Shown here in pieces: positions 33,631 through 45,936 of a stretch of DNA of 64,000 nt. The DNA is from Isoetes taiwanensis. Taxonomy: Eukaryota > Streptophyta > Lycopodiopsida > Isoetales > Isoetaceae. A program made the position numbers and the translations under genes. The DNA is taken from assembly GCA_021234155.1 (NCBI GenBank), contig JAJEKV010000014.1, positions 13,566,494 to 13,630,493 on the forward strand, written 5' to 3'. Numbering within the stretch: the stretch's first letter is position 1; each line of letters opens with the position of its first letter. The notes beneath the pieces were generated by a model. It had not been told where the DNA came from. It did not search any database and was given only the letters and a program-made list of their open reading frames with translations.

Positions 33631-36600
33631 AATGCATTAAGTTTGGGCTTTACACATTTTTATCTCTGCAACAAGTTCTGTGCAGCAAGCATTTTTGCTT
33701 TTGTGGGGCATTCAAATCCACAAATCTGTCTTTTTGTGCAAAGTTCCATATCTGTTTTGGTGAAAGGCACTCAAACCGAAAAGCTTTGGTCTTAATCATG
33801 TAACAATTCATTTGGAGGTTTGGATTTTCCTTTTGCCTTTACTATTTGATCTTTTCTTATACAGTTTTTTTTTTTATTCTATGTCTTTCCTCATCTAGGT
33901 AGTTACGGCAGATCCTAACCAAATCAAGCAATGGATGTCCATCATAATGTCGTCTTAACTTTGATTGTATCTCCCTTGAATATGCCAAGGATACGAACTG
34001 GTTGTGGCTATTGAATACGAATTTTGAACTTGCGGAAGACCATTGAATACGAATTTTGAATTTTACCTTCTTCTACTCCCAATCCGCTAGCCCATCTCTT
34101 GCTGGAAGACCAATCTGCATAGAGCATTTGAAGTTTGTGATCGGGAAATCTGGAGCCTGGCAGAGTTGAGCTGTTTGATTTTTCTTATTTTCATCATTTT
34201 CTTTGGTTGTCGGATCTGACCATAAACTTGCAGGACGTTCACCAACAGCTTGGGATCATTCGTTGGCCTTCTCAAGAGAACAGGAGCAACATCACATGCA
34301 GAATCATTGCTTACTTTTAGCAGGAGCTAGAACTTTGCATGGCATTTTTAGCTGGAGGTTTGTAAAAATTAGCTTTTCTTGGCAGGAGGAACAGAAGGGT
34401 TTTATTTTCAATATTTGCAGGCATGGCCGGAGAGGGAGCTTTAATTTTTTGTATTCTGTGCAGGCTATGTTAGTGTGGAATTGTCAAGGTATCATATGGT
34501 GCAGCTTGGTATGTTCACCATCATTGTTTGTTGCCATGGAGGTTTCTTAGAAAATGGTACGTTCATGCTAATCTTACCCATCACAAAGGTATTATTTGTC
34601 AAAATATGAGGTCCAAAATGGCTTTACTATTTCTATAGATGGATTTATGCAATTTCAAAGGAGCTCAATATTTTGCAACCATTTGTAGAAGGCTATCTGT
34701 GAGATTAGTTGCATTCTTCTATGGTGACATTTTGAATTCTGTTTTATTTAACTGAATGGTAATCACGTCTACCATATTCTTTAGATGTGAGCAGGACAGT
34801 CATTAGTTGAGCTATTAGTTGGTGGCAATAATTTGAAATGATCCAGTGCATGTTTTTCCAGTGCATATTTTGATGCAATCCATATGCAGCACATTGATCG
34901 CTTGCTCCAGCAAATATTCGGATCAAAATTTTAACGAGCGCTTGAACCTAACCTGTTTTAACATGTAAGATATGTTAGGATCTTAAGGTACCTTTAAACA
35001 GTTCTCTTATAGCTTACGACCTATATATTTGCAGATTTTTAAAGATAACAGATTTTAGGGATAACGATTGGCACACATTATCACATCTGTTAAGATATTT
35101 TGTTTGGCTTCTATGTGTGGAATGATTTCACATAAAGCCCTATGTTATTAGCAATGATCATTGAGGTCACTGCCTACAATTTGACATCAAACTCTCTATG
35201 TTGTGCTTCTATTGTGCTCCAAAGACTCACAATACAACAGGTGGCTTATTTCTTGAGAATATAAATTGAGAATATAAATCACTAATCTGCTTAATTTATT
35301 GGTCTAGGGAATCAGTGATATTCACCTTGATTTCAGGGATGTTCATTGTATTACAAGAGATTAGAGTGTCTAATATTACATGCATGTTTATTATTGCTTG
35401 ACATCTTACACATCTTCAACTATAGCCATAACCTTCTCAATGTTTAACCTTGACCCAATTATGTATATCTTGGGCCAATATGATGTTTGCAAGCACTTTA
35501 GGATCAGTTTAGGAACACCATCAATCCAAGAAAGTATGCATGCACGTGCACCTATTTTCCACCTTCCATTCCACCACATACCCATTACAATCACATGTGC
35601 CTACAATGCCAATATCCAATTTTCCACTACACTCCAATTGCAATTGTGTCGACTAAACATTAGATCTGCTATCTCCTATGAATCACAAGCACCAATTGAA
35701 AAATCCTTTACACTCGACACTCCATTACATCTATGAGCATAATTAGATTTATAACTCTTTATTCTACCTACAAACTTTATTAAGTCTACTCGGTCCAACA
35801 TCCACTAATAATGCCCGACATTCTTTCTAAACAGTAAAATTGTCTATCTAAAATTGCATATTTATTTAACATGACTTTGTAATAACCATAAGGTCGACTT
35901 TTGCCAAACATGTTACAATTGTTTTGTCACTCATATTCTAAACATAAGATGGCTATATATGAATTGCTTTTACCCATTTAAATAATTTCAGCCTTTAGTA
36001 TTATCAACCTAGGTTTCTTCAAAGGGTCCAACCTTTAATATTGTCATCATAGTTAGAGGAACCAGTTAGTCCTTCTAGATGCACCATTATTTTAAACATG
36101 ACTCTAAATATAAAATTCTCTTATTTCCCACCTTTCATTAATGATATACAATGTTTTGGCATTGATCACCCATTTTTAAGTATGTAAGATGAGGTATTCA
36201 CCATTGCACATAGTAAAGAGGTTGTTTCAAGCTAGGGAAGGATGCAATTCAATGGATCATCCCATTTCAACATTAATCATGCAAACTAAACTTCACATCT
36301 TCACACTTTGATCCATCTATAGACATGGAAAATCTATAACATTTCATTCCACTTACAACCTCCATTACATCCACACATGACACACATCCACAACTAATGC
36401 CCAGCATCGCCGGGCACACGTTCCTAGTGTGATTTTAAAAATGGGCACCTATTAGAAAGAGACTGCTCTATCACCTGACAACTGGCTGCCATTGAATTGG
36501 TCCATAAAGGCGTGTAAAACCAAATATTGAATCATAAGCACATGCAAGCCAGAACGAAACAACATTGAATTAGATTGTATTCTACCATGGTATCATCAAT

Positions 36601-37449
36601 TATGCCATTTCCAAGTGCGCCAAATTCAAGCACATCAAACTTAAAGGATACTTAGTCACACTAATTAAACTTACCTAGAGAGGAAAGGATGCAATCAAAC
36701 TTTCAGAAGCATGTTATATGACATAACATGTCTTCTATCATTTAAAACTGCATGGCTTACAATTCCTGGTGTAAGCCATGCATGTTACCACTTTTGGAAC
36801 ATCATCTCTTTGTTTTGCTTTTTCATTCGAAGATAAAGGGCATTTCATAAAAAGCAAAACATACCTTATATTCAAAGCGGGGGGACATCAGCAGACAAAG
36901 GCAAAGGTAAAATATCAAAGCCCTCTTCTTTCTTTAATTTGCACCTTCCAGCCAGCAGCAGAACTTTAGACACAACAAAATGAGATGGAGGGCTGGCTTC
37001 TTGCTGGCTCTCCTGAAAATAGTCAAGAAGTACTTCTGCAGCATCTTCAAGCAACAAGCAGTGAACATAGAAGAGAGCAGCACCAAAGCATGATCCCGGG
37101 GAAAATTAAGATCTCGGTAGAACCTCCATTCTGTTGGCGGATTTTTCCCACAATCCCCAACAAGTGGCCTCAAAGGCAAAAATCAGGATCACATTGGGTG
37201 CTGCAATATGAAATCAGTGTAGAATAAGGGATTTGAAGAAAAACTTGGAAGAATAACTTTGGGCCCAAAAGAATTTTTATATAATCATAAAACTTCAAAT
37301 ACAAGAGAGTCCCTCCATGTCTCTGAACCATGGAGGGGCCATTGATCCAGTTCGAGGAGGAGCTGCCACCATCCCCAAGAACTTGGAGCAAGGCAAGAGG
37401 AGGAGCTCGTGCTCCTCAAGAATCTTTTATAAACATTACTTTTCATTTT
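33631..37449. other. Gene-poor interval
   Basis: Long AT-rich stretch with only short open frames. No RNA gene, repeat array or mobile-element end was recognised. The frames at 36,872-37,227 are open on both strands but unconvincing. Confidence 0.35.
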
Positions 37450-37654
37450 GACCTTTAATTTTTGCCTCTTAATCTCCACCTTTGATCTTGCCTCTTCATC
37501 TTAACCTTTAATTTCGACCCCTTCATCTCCACCCTTGATCTTGCCTCTTTATCTCAACCTTTAATTTTTTGCCTTTTTAATCTCCACCTTTGATCTTGCC
37601 TCTTCATCTTAGCCTTTAATTTCAACCCCTTCATCTCCACCCTTTGTTTCAACC
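37450..37654. repeat. Tandem repeat, about four 53-55-bp units
   Basis: Units of the form ACCTTTAATTT...CATCTCCACC...TGATCTTGCCTCTT repeat about four times. Units 1 and 3 share TTTTGCCT, and units 2 and 4 share TTCRACCCC, so the array is a dimer of about 107 bp repeated twice. It lies beside the decayed hAT gene. Confidence 0.75.
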
Positions 37655-37902
37655 ATTGGAGATATTTTTAAAGGGCCTTTATATATTGAGCCCATTACAT
37701 TTAAAATTTATCGCACCAATGCCTTAGACCACAAAATTAATCTTCTTCACACCTTCCCCCCCTCCAATGGTTCTCTTTCTTTTCTCTTTTTTTATGTTGA
37801 CCGGGTGCCAAAAACCTGGTCAACAGGGTTTTCCACTTCTAAAAAGTCGTATACAAGGGTTTTCTGGTGACCCCTTGCACGCAGATGAGTATCCCCATAT
37901 GC

Positions 37903-39066
37903 CTAGGTGAAATCCCTGGGCATCAAAATTGGCTCCAAAATATCACACAGTTTCTTGATTGCATGATGCCTACTAAGCCATCATGTTTGTTGGATTCCTT
38001 GTGCCTTTAATTCATCATACTCAAGCTCTTTCTTCATTTCAGCAAGGATGTTCAACCTATTTATGCTTCTTGAAAAGAAACTAGCAATCTTGTCGACCAA
38101 CATATCTATAAATGTGCACATTTCTTCACAATCACCAAATTTACAAGCAGTCTCAAGGCAAAGATTTGTGTGATGCGCCACATAATGAATGCTAGTCATA
38201 AATGGGTTAACATAGTTTCTAAAGCGGGCAACAACACCTGTATTACATCCTGCCATAATAGAAGCCCCATCCGATCCAAATGATAGAAGTTTTAGTGGAT
38301 CCAACTCACACTCTTGCAATTTCTGCATAATGGCCTCAAAGATAGATGCTGCCGTGCCATCAATCTCTTTATTAATGCCAAGAAATGCTGTTACAACATG
38401 TGGCCCTTCAAAAAAAGTGGCGAACATGATCAGATGTTTTGTTGTACTAATATCTGTGGACTCATCAACCATTATACCATAAAAAGGACTCTTCTTTATT
38501 CTTTCCCAAATAGATGCTTTAATAGTTTTGCTAACACTAAGTACAAACTTCGTACATGATTTTTCATTCTCATAGTGCCCAGCCATATTCTTGGCACCAC
38601 ATGCACGCACTAAAATCACAAGCTTGCTAAATTTTTTAAATGCAAGATCTTCTATTGCTATCAAGTATGCACATCTAAAAAGATTTATAAGAGCAAAACT
38701 TGCTGAAATCTTCTTCTTTTTTACAACTTTCTCCATGGCATCCTTCCCGTTTACTGCCGACCACATAGAATGCCTATGGCCATCACTACTTGCATGCTCA
38801 AAAAAAGCTGAAGTTCTAATGTTCATTGACCCCTCTTTCCCAAATGGGCTTCTATTTTTTGAATTCAATTTACAATATTTGCAAAAATCTCTATCTGGTT
38901 CATGCTTGAACTCTAGCCGATCCCAATCCCTCAGCCAAGAATATTGCCATAACTTTCTGTTCTTTAAAATTTTCTGCTCATCAGGTTCAAATTCCTCTCT
39001 ATCATTATCCTCTACAGCATTTGCATTCGAGGTCTCAACAATATTTCCAGCACCAGCATCAGCCCT
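37903..39066 (-). pseudogene. hAT-superfamily transposase (DUF4371/zf-TTF type), broken
   Basis: The minus strand reads from an acceptor-like TTTGTAG at 39,067. First comes a TTF-type zinc finger (WLRDWDRLEFKHEPDRDFCKYC, residues ~35-60), then the DDE-region words GIMVDESTDIS (first catalytic Asp), LSFGSDGASIMAG and VARFRNYVNPFMTSIHYVAHHTNLC. After QQT an in-frame TGA at 37,983-37,981 sits where the conserved TRWLS has Arg. The frame then continues WLSRHHAIKKLCDILEPIL to a TAG at 37,905-37,903. The C-terminal hATC dimerisation domain is absent. The protein would cut and paste hAT elements; this copy cannot. Terminal inverted repeats were not identified. Confidence 0.8.
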
Positions 39067-40229
39067 ACAAAAAACCAGGCAAGTGCAGTATATAAGGTTG
39101 ATCTGGTTTGCGTGTTGGAAAGCTCTTTTTCTTGATTCTCATCTTTACAAAAACGTTTTTGGGAAACCTGAAATAGCTGCATTGCCAAGAGGTTTGCATC
39201 AAAAGCAGGCAAATAAAAAAACCACCAGAAGCAAGATTACCTTTTTGTATTTCGTCCCAACCAACCCTCCACGTCTACCTTTTTGCAAGAAATAGAAGCA
39301 GAATACGTGGTTAAGAAGATGTCCTACAACAAGGCCTTCTCTCCTTTCTTGCAATGGCTCATCCTTTTCTTCCTCTTTCTCTTACGAAAAAATCCTCTGT
39401 AAGAAGACGGTTCAATCTCTGCTTTCATATGAATACAAAGGCTGCATGGCGGTAATGGCGGGAGCAGCAGTCAACATTGATCAAAATCGCCTAGCCCTAG
39501 GAGCGAAACAATTGATGATGGATGACGGGTTCTGATGTGCTGCTGCGATTGTGAAAAAAAGCCCTAGCTAAGAAGAAAAAGAAAAAAAAAAAAAAAATAA
39601 AAATAAAAATAAAAAAATGATGGATATCGATGGTCTATATTAATGGATATACAATTATTATTATTCATAATAATAAAATAATATTTATAAACCATAGTGA
39701 AAAGTCTTTTCCTAGAATTTTTGTAGGCTATCGGTAAATACCCTGGCTTTTTTGTGGTTACCGATAATTACACAATAATATTAATTTCTAGTAGAAACAA
39801 GTTCCTGCAAAAAATTTAGACAACAGGAAATATCTAATTTTGTCCGGTAGTATGCTAGTGTTCCTAGGAATTTGGCCTACATGGGCAGAGGTTTGATATT
39901 GCGCAACTAATTGAACGTAGAGTGATTTACGTGGCAACTAAGTGTGATCTTGTGGAATCACACATTTGGTCTTGTAATCATTTGATTAAAATGACATCTA
40001 TTGCCACACAGGTAACTACAGGTCTACTAGTGGAATCTCAACCTATAATAAACAGACTTACTTAGTTTTCAACTCGCTTGAATTTCAGGTGATGGGTGCA
40101 TTCTCATGTGGCCATGTCAATTGAGCCAAAAACATGGAGTTTGATCTATTCTACATCACCAATAGTGCGGGTGAGAAATCAGACAAAAACCTTTGAGCCT
40201 CCTCTATTATGATATTGTAGAAGTGATCG
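39067..40229. other. Upstream flank of the hAT gene and A-rich tract
   Basis: An open minus-strand frame at 39,212-39,012 could be the N-terminal exon of the hAT gene. An A-rich tract with AAAAT units lies at 39,570-39,620. Nothing else is supported. Confidence 0.35.
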
Positions 40230-40330
40230 AATTGGGGTGAGATTCCCTGGTTTGCGGGTGAGTTGTTCCCAGTTGCAGTTGCCGCCAGTCGCAACATCCA
40301 CCCGACAAACTAGGGAATCTCACCCCAATT
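40230..40330. repeat. 101-bp foldback element / long hairpin
   Basis: The left arm starts AATTGGGGTGAGATTCCCT (40,230) and continues GGTTTGCGGGTG to 40,260. The right arm, 40,299-40,330, is its reverse complement apart from one substitution and one extra base. The 38-base loop contains a further GTTGC/GCAAC pair. It could be a small MITE or a hairpin-RNA locus. No target duplication was found. Confidence 0.8.
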
Positions 40331-41452
40331 AGTTTACCCCTATATATCCTTCTATATCTATCCCTCAAATATCTATCTCGGATGCACAGTTGTCATCAGG
40401 ATGAATGGCTGATGGATGGGATTGGTAAGCAAAAGTAGAGAGAAAAGGAAGCAAAGGTGAAGGGCATCAGCATCTGCTTTGATGCATCAGCGCCACCCAC
40501 TTTCCTGCCACGTCAAAGCATACCTTCCCACACAATTCAAATAACAAATATTCCTTCGTCGTCTATCATTGAAAGTTAAACCACATCTGATGCAACCGCA
40601 TTGCAGGGGAAAAAAAAACCATAAACCCAGAACAGAAAAAGGGCAACAAATCATTTGTCCCCATCTTAGAAGACCCAATGCTCAGTAAAATCTAAAATCG
40701 TCAGGCAAATGGCAGCAGGTGCAGAAATCCGTCATATCCATGAAGATTTGTTCTTCCCGAGGGGAAGAAATTTCTTTGCGCCAAAGCATGGATTAGAATT
40801 GAAAACAGGAATGATAGGGGGTAATGCGGTATGATCTCATACTCTTTCATAATGGATGGGCACGGGCATTACAATAATCATGAGAGCAGAGCGGTGGGTT
40901 AGATGATTTATTCAGTACAATCACAATGGGCAATGGGGGTACAGGGTTTCTTCCCAGATGGGTCTACCACGCTACCTAACCTTAAGTTGTATGCACGCAT
41001 GCAACAGAGCTTATCTTGGTATATCTCCGCAGATGGGTTCTGTAAAAAAGACAACGTGTTTACCTTCTAAAACCGTGCAATTTCATGCTTTTTAGGCAAG
41101 CAAGGCAAAAAAATGCTGGGACCCAAATCCATGGAAGCATCTCTAGACAAGTACCCAAGCTTGCCGTTAATAATATTCATCCTTGCCCAGAGCTCTGTGT
41201 GGCACATCGACACCACCTGTCAAGCCTGGCATTTCTGCATCCTCTTCGATGCTTTGAGAATTTCATATAAATGATCTTCCGGTGTCATATTATCAATTGC
41301 AGCGTGCTTTTCATATGCTTTGCTTCATATTTCGCTGTTACGTTTCCGCAAAATGAAGTGGGTTCCTTCGCAACTTATCTAAATGGAGGCTACATGTGAC
41401 CATCAACTCAAGATCCATCTGCATATGATCCGCATTCTTCTAGACGATAGAA
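40331..41452. other. Upstream region of the STRUBBELIG-type gene
   Basis: No gene seen. It should include the promoter and 5' leader of the receptor-kinase gene; no box assigned. Confidence 0.3.
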
Positions 41453-44400
41453 ATGGTTCACAAATGGATGCTTTTGATGGCTTTAGTGTTTATATTATCA
41501 TATGCAGCTGCAGACACAGACCCACAAGATGGTAAAAAGCAATGGCCATTAACGCCTGCTATGTGGGTGTAAGAAGTTAATTAGCCATCATAATCAGCGT
41601 CCTTTGCTTTCTGCAGTTGTTGCTCTTAAGACTCTCTACGCCAGTTTGTAGTCGCCTCCTCTTTTGGGATGGAATTCCTCCAAAGCAGACCCATGCGGGG
41701 ATTTATGACAAGGAGTCCAATGCTCTGGAAACAGCATTGTTGCAATGTAAGTAATTAGGTTGTATAACACAATGCACAGCTGTTTATCTAATCAAATATC
41801 AATTTCAATGTATATTGTGATCTCAGACGTCTTCCCAACCTCAAGCTTCGCGGTTCTTTGGGTACTTCATTGACCAAGTTCAACAATCTCTTAATTCTGT
41901 AAGGCACTTTTCCCACACTCAAATGTATCTTCTCAACTTTTCTTCTTAGACTACATGCCAAACATTGTAATTTCAGAGACCTGAGCAACAATCATCTCGG
42001 TCAAATGATACCATTTCAGTTGCCGCCACGTTTACAAGAGTTGTAAGAACATCACACTCTCCTCCTCGTTTTACCCATCTGGCAGCTCATATAGTTATGG
42101 TGCTATTCAGGTATCTTGGAAATAATGTCCTAATTGGGGACATTCCTTATTCAATTAAACGGCTATCCTCATTGACAAACTTGTAAGCATCATTTGTCAC
42201 TCATAAACACTCGATTGATAACCATTTTGAAAACCTTTAAATATCATTCCACTTTATATTCACTTGGAATTTGCAGAAATGTAAGTTGGAACTTTTTATC
42301 TGGTGAGCTTCCTGACACTTTTCAGGAACTTATACATTTGCAAAGTCTGTAAGTATATATAGGCTTATACAGTAATTAAGATTCAAATGTTATCATTCGC
42401 ACTTACATCACTATTATTGATCTGAAAGCTAATATGTACTTTTTATCTTGTAGAGATGTGTCAAACAACAATTTCACTGGTGAGCTGCCTGGCAGCTTCA
42501 GCAGCTTGTCAAGTCTTTCAACTTTGTAAGGCTTGAGTTTGTCTACTCTTGCACGCACAAGTTCTATGAAATCAGGCTGACCAGAATTTTCCAAATCCGC
42601 AGGCATTTACAACAAAATCAACTTAATGGGACGATAGATGTTCTTACTCACCTTCCCCTGAAGGACTTGTAAAACCTCTACTCCACAGCCTTTTAAGCAG
42701 TAGATACATGAATTATAATACATGTGTGTTAGTCTGTTCCCACGTAAGAATGTCTCTCATTTTTTGTAATTATCTGGCCATTTTAGATCGCACGTTCATG
42801 CTTGACATTGCCTCTCAGAATCAGGTTCTTCTGTAGTTCTGCACTGCTATGACATTCCACACCTCATATTCTTCTTGGAAAGGTCGTCTTGGTGGTTGTA
42901 TTAAACAAATCTTCAAGCTGATCTCTAACATTTACTTTGCAAACAATCTGCCATGATGTGGTAGCGCTCCAAGATGCATCCTTGCAGTCTCATCATATGT
43001 TGCTTAGAAATGGATAATAGCACGTAAGCTTATATGCCCAGACTGAATGCTGTATAACTTCCTCCAGAAACATCGAAAACAATGGGTTCAGTGGCGCAGT
43101 ACCCCCGGCGGTGGCCTCAATTCCAATCTTCAGGCAGGTTGTTTGCTTATGCATCAGATGTTTTAAATTACAAATTCTTTGTAATGAATATGTGATCTCT
43201 TCGCAACAATACATATGAATATATGATTCTAATGCAGCATCATTATCATTCTTTGACATAATATTTTCTACAATGGCAGGGGTAGTGGTAACCAGTTACA
43301 CATGCCTTCAGGTTCTCCAATTCCATCGTTCCAGTCAAATGGTGAAGCTCCAACGCAAACACAGGCATCAGGGGCAAAATCATGGGCAGACGGCTTTGAC
43401 CAATCTCCAACCAAGAATACTACAATACAGGGCCCAGTTTTAGCTGGCGTAATAGCTGGAGTTATTATTCTGGCAATATTTTCAGCCCTTGTATGTTTTA
43501 TGCTATATTGGAAGAAGCATCATAAGATGATGAAACTGCGGCAAGATGAAACTGCAGAAGACACCAACCACTTGAAACAATCTCCTTGGGTTGATGGTAG
43601 GGAAAGGACTTATTGATTTTCTTTTGCAATGCGATTGACACACTCATTTCTGTTATGGAATGTAATTTCAGTACATCAGAAGGAAAAATGCGAAGATATT
43701 ATACCATTTCACTCCCCAGACAGAATCTTAAAGCCAGCTCCATCTCAAAAGAACAGGCCTGAGAAAATGTCTGGACCTTTAAGAATCAAGTCTTCAAATG
43801 TTTCTATCACTGTATCTCCATTCTCACTGTCAGACATACAAGCTGCCACTCACTTCTTTAACCAGGAAAATCTGATTGGGGAGGGAACAGTGGGACGAGT
43901 GTATAAAGCAAGGTTCTCAGGTGGCAAGGTAGGTTGTTGTCAATTGCTATAAACAGTGACCATATGTTTTAGCTTTTCTTTTGTGACAGGCATGTTTATT
44001 ACTATAGGTCCTGGCAATAAAGAAGATCAAGCACTCATCATTTTTAATGATCATGGAAGATGACATTCTGACTATAATTTCGAACATTTCCCGATTGCAT
44101 CATGCCAATATTGCAGAACTGGTTGGTTTCTGCTGTGATAATGGAGAATATTATTTGTTATATGAGTATTTTCCCAAAGGAACACTGCACGATATGTTGC
44201 ATTCTGTGAAAGACAATGGGCAAAGTCTTTCATGGAATGCAAGGATGAAAATTGCTCTTGGTTCAGCAAAAGCTCTAGAGTAAGACAACAGTTTTACTTT
44301 GGTTAGCATCTGAATTTGCATTGGAACCAATGCAATGCACTAATACCATCAACAACTTTGCGCAGATATTTACACGAAGTGGCTTCTCCAGTAATGATCC

Positions 44401-45270
44401 ATAGAAATTTCAAGTCCACAAACATTTTCCTTGATGATAATTTTAACCCACGGCTATCAGATTGTGGCATTGCAACACTTGTACCATTCTCTTCTGAGCG
44501 GGAGGTATATTTTTTTGTATAAATTTTTGATATCTAAAAAATAATCCATGGTGGAATTTACCTGGTGGACTGAACAAAATTATTTCCCTATATCTTGGAG
44601 TCTCAGATATCTGCACCTATGCTGGGTTCCTTTGGATACAGTGCTCCTGAATATGCACTTTCTGGAATCTACACAACAAAAAGTGACGTCTACAGCTTTG
44701 GCGCCGTGATGCTTGAACTCTTAACTGGAAGAAAACCATTGGACAGGTATACCATTTTCTGCTCCTTTGATGATGTTATAGTTTCTTCTAACATTTCTTC
44801 CTAGAAATAGGTGGATGGATGGATAGATAGATAGAAATGGGAGAAAAGGCCTAACCTCAGCATTTTAATTTATTTATTCAGCTCAAGACCTAGAATGATG
44901 GACCAGTCGTTGGTGAGATGGGCAAGACCACAGCTTCATGATTTCGATTCCCTTACAAAGATAGTGGATCCGACTTTGAAAAATATGTATCCTGCTAAAG
45001 CGCTTTCCAGATTTGCTGAAGTGATCTCCCTATGTGTACAGGCAAGTATCGAAGCGTTGGTTTTAAAACAAACTTAAAAAAAATTCAAAACCAAACTTAA
45101 GTCATGCATTTCAGGCAGAACCAGAGTTGCGGCCTTGTATGTCAGAAGTGGTGCAATCTCTGGTGCGTATAATGCAGAGAACAGGTGTTAGCAAGAGGAC
45201 TCGATCTTATGATATGAGGTCATACGATGAGAATGATCCGTCGTCGGGTTTGAGCGCAGTTGTATTATAA
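41453..45270 (+). pseudogene. STRUBBELIG-receptor-family LRR receptor-like (pseudo)kinase, 16 exons, two nonsense codons in exon 2
   Basis: Exons: 41,453-531; 41,617-746; 41,827-898; 41,977-42,042; 42,111-182; 42,277-348; 42,454-525; 42,603-668; 43,068-133; 43,280-596; 43,672-928; 44,008-279; 44,366-504; 44,607-746; 44,882-45,041; 45,115-270. They total 2,136 nt (711 codons plus stop), phase correct throughout. Order: signal peptide (MVHKWMLLMALVFILSYAAA), LRR N-cap (PPLLGWNSSKADPCGD), LRRs, Pro/Ser linker, membrane span (VLAGVIAGVIILAIFSALVCF), kinase fold with [27 protein letters not shown] (HRD Asp is Asn) and SDCG in place of DFG. These substitutions are typical of the family, which signals as atypical kinases in organ shaping (family knowledge). 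TAG (41,649-51) and TGA (41,706-08) interrupt exon 2. The rest is intact. The introns after exons 9 and 15 start GC. Confidence 0.85.
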
Positions 45271-45738
45271 TTTCTAAATTAAATGTATATTTATATTGGG
45301 TGGAATAAAAAAATGGCAACCTAAGGTGCACAAATGTTTTTTACAAATTTTGGTTGGAAAAAAAAGTTTTAATAAAAAAAAGAAGTTTTTTTTGGCACAG
45401 ACCATTGGCAAAGCAAAAACTTAACAAAAATATAAATAACCACAAAATATTCAATAAAGTAGTATTTTTTATTTCTATAACTTCATCGTAGAAGAAGTAA
45501 ATCTAAGAACCCCTTCTATTTTGGCAATGGGTAAGAGTCAGTTCACATGCAACAATGGTCGGAGAGGGGCCCTGTTATACCCTTTGTAAATTTGTGATGG
45601 TCGGCGATGGTGGGCGTAAAATGGCGTGGCATTTTACATGATGGTGAAGGTCGCGATGGTGCATGTGAATCCAGCCTAAAGGACCCAAACGAGAGACAGG
45701 CTACAGCCTGAAGGCCTCGTGTATCGGCCTTTTCAACA
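45271..45738. other. Receptor-gene 3' flank
   Basis: AT-rich sequence after the kinase stop codon, then a more balanced stretch. No feature recognised. Confidence 0.4.
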
Positions 45739-45936
45739 GTGACTTTGGATGTCGGAGAAAAAGAGGGTCCAAAACAATGTATGTCAGAAGATGAAATAAG
45801 GGAAGATACCAAGAAGCGGTTGCTCGCGCTGAGCAAGAGGCACAACACAAAGGTCGAGAGCATGATGGCGAATTCCGACCTGAAAAACTTCGCTAGATTG
45901 CCAGATCCAAATGACCCATCACCATATCATCTGCAA
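45739..45936 (+). other. Exon-like ORF of unknown identity
   Basis: After an acceptor-like CTTTTCAACAG a frame reads TLDVGEKEGPKQ, MSEDEIREDTKKRLLALSK, then VESMMANSDLKNFARLPDP and NDPSPYHLQ, followed by a donor-like GTTACT. It has protein-like composition and could be a host exon interrupted by the L element to its right, whose gag remnant begins here. No family recognised and no neighbouring exons found. Confidence 0.3.

Noticed and set aside
35380-35736. 118-codon plus-strand ORF
   Set aside because: No recognisable motif, AT-rich setting, unlikely composition; probably chance.
36872-37227. Opposite-strand ORFs as a gene fragment
   Set aside because: Both strands are open over the same stretch, with no motif on either.
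37450-37654. CRISPR-like array
   Set aside because: Units are contiguous, diverged and without unique spacers, in a plant nuclear setting.
44809-44836. GGAT/GATA microsatellite in an intron of the receptor gene
   Set aside because: Only a few units; ordinary intronic simple repeat.
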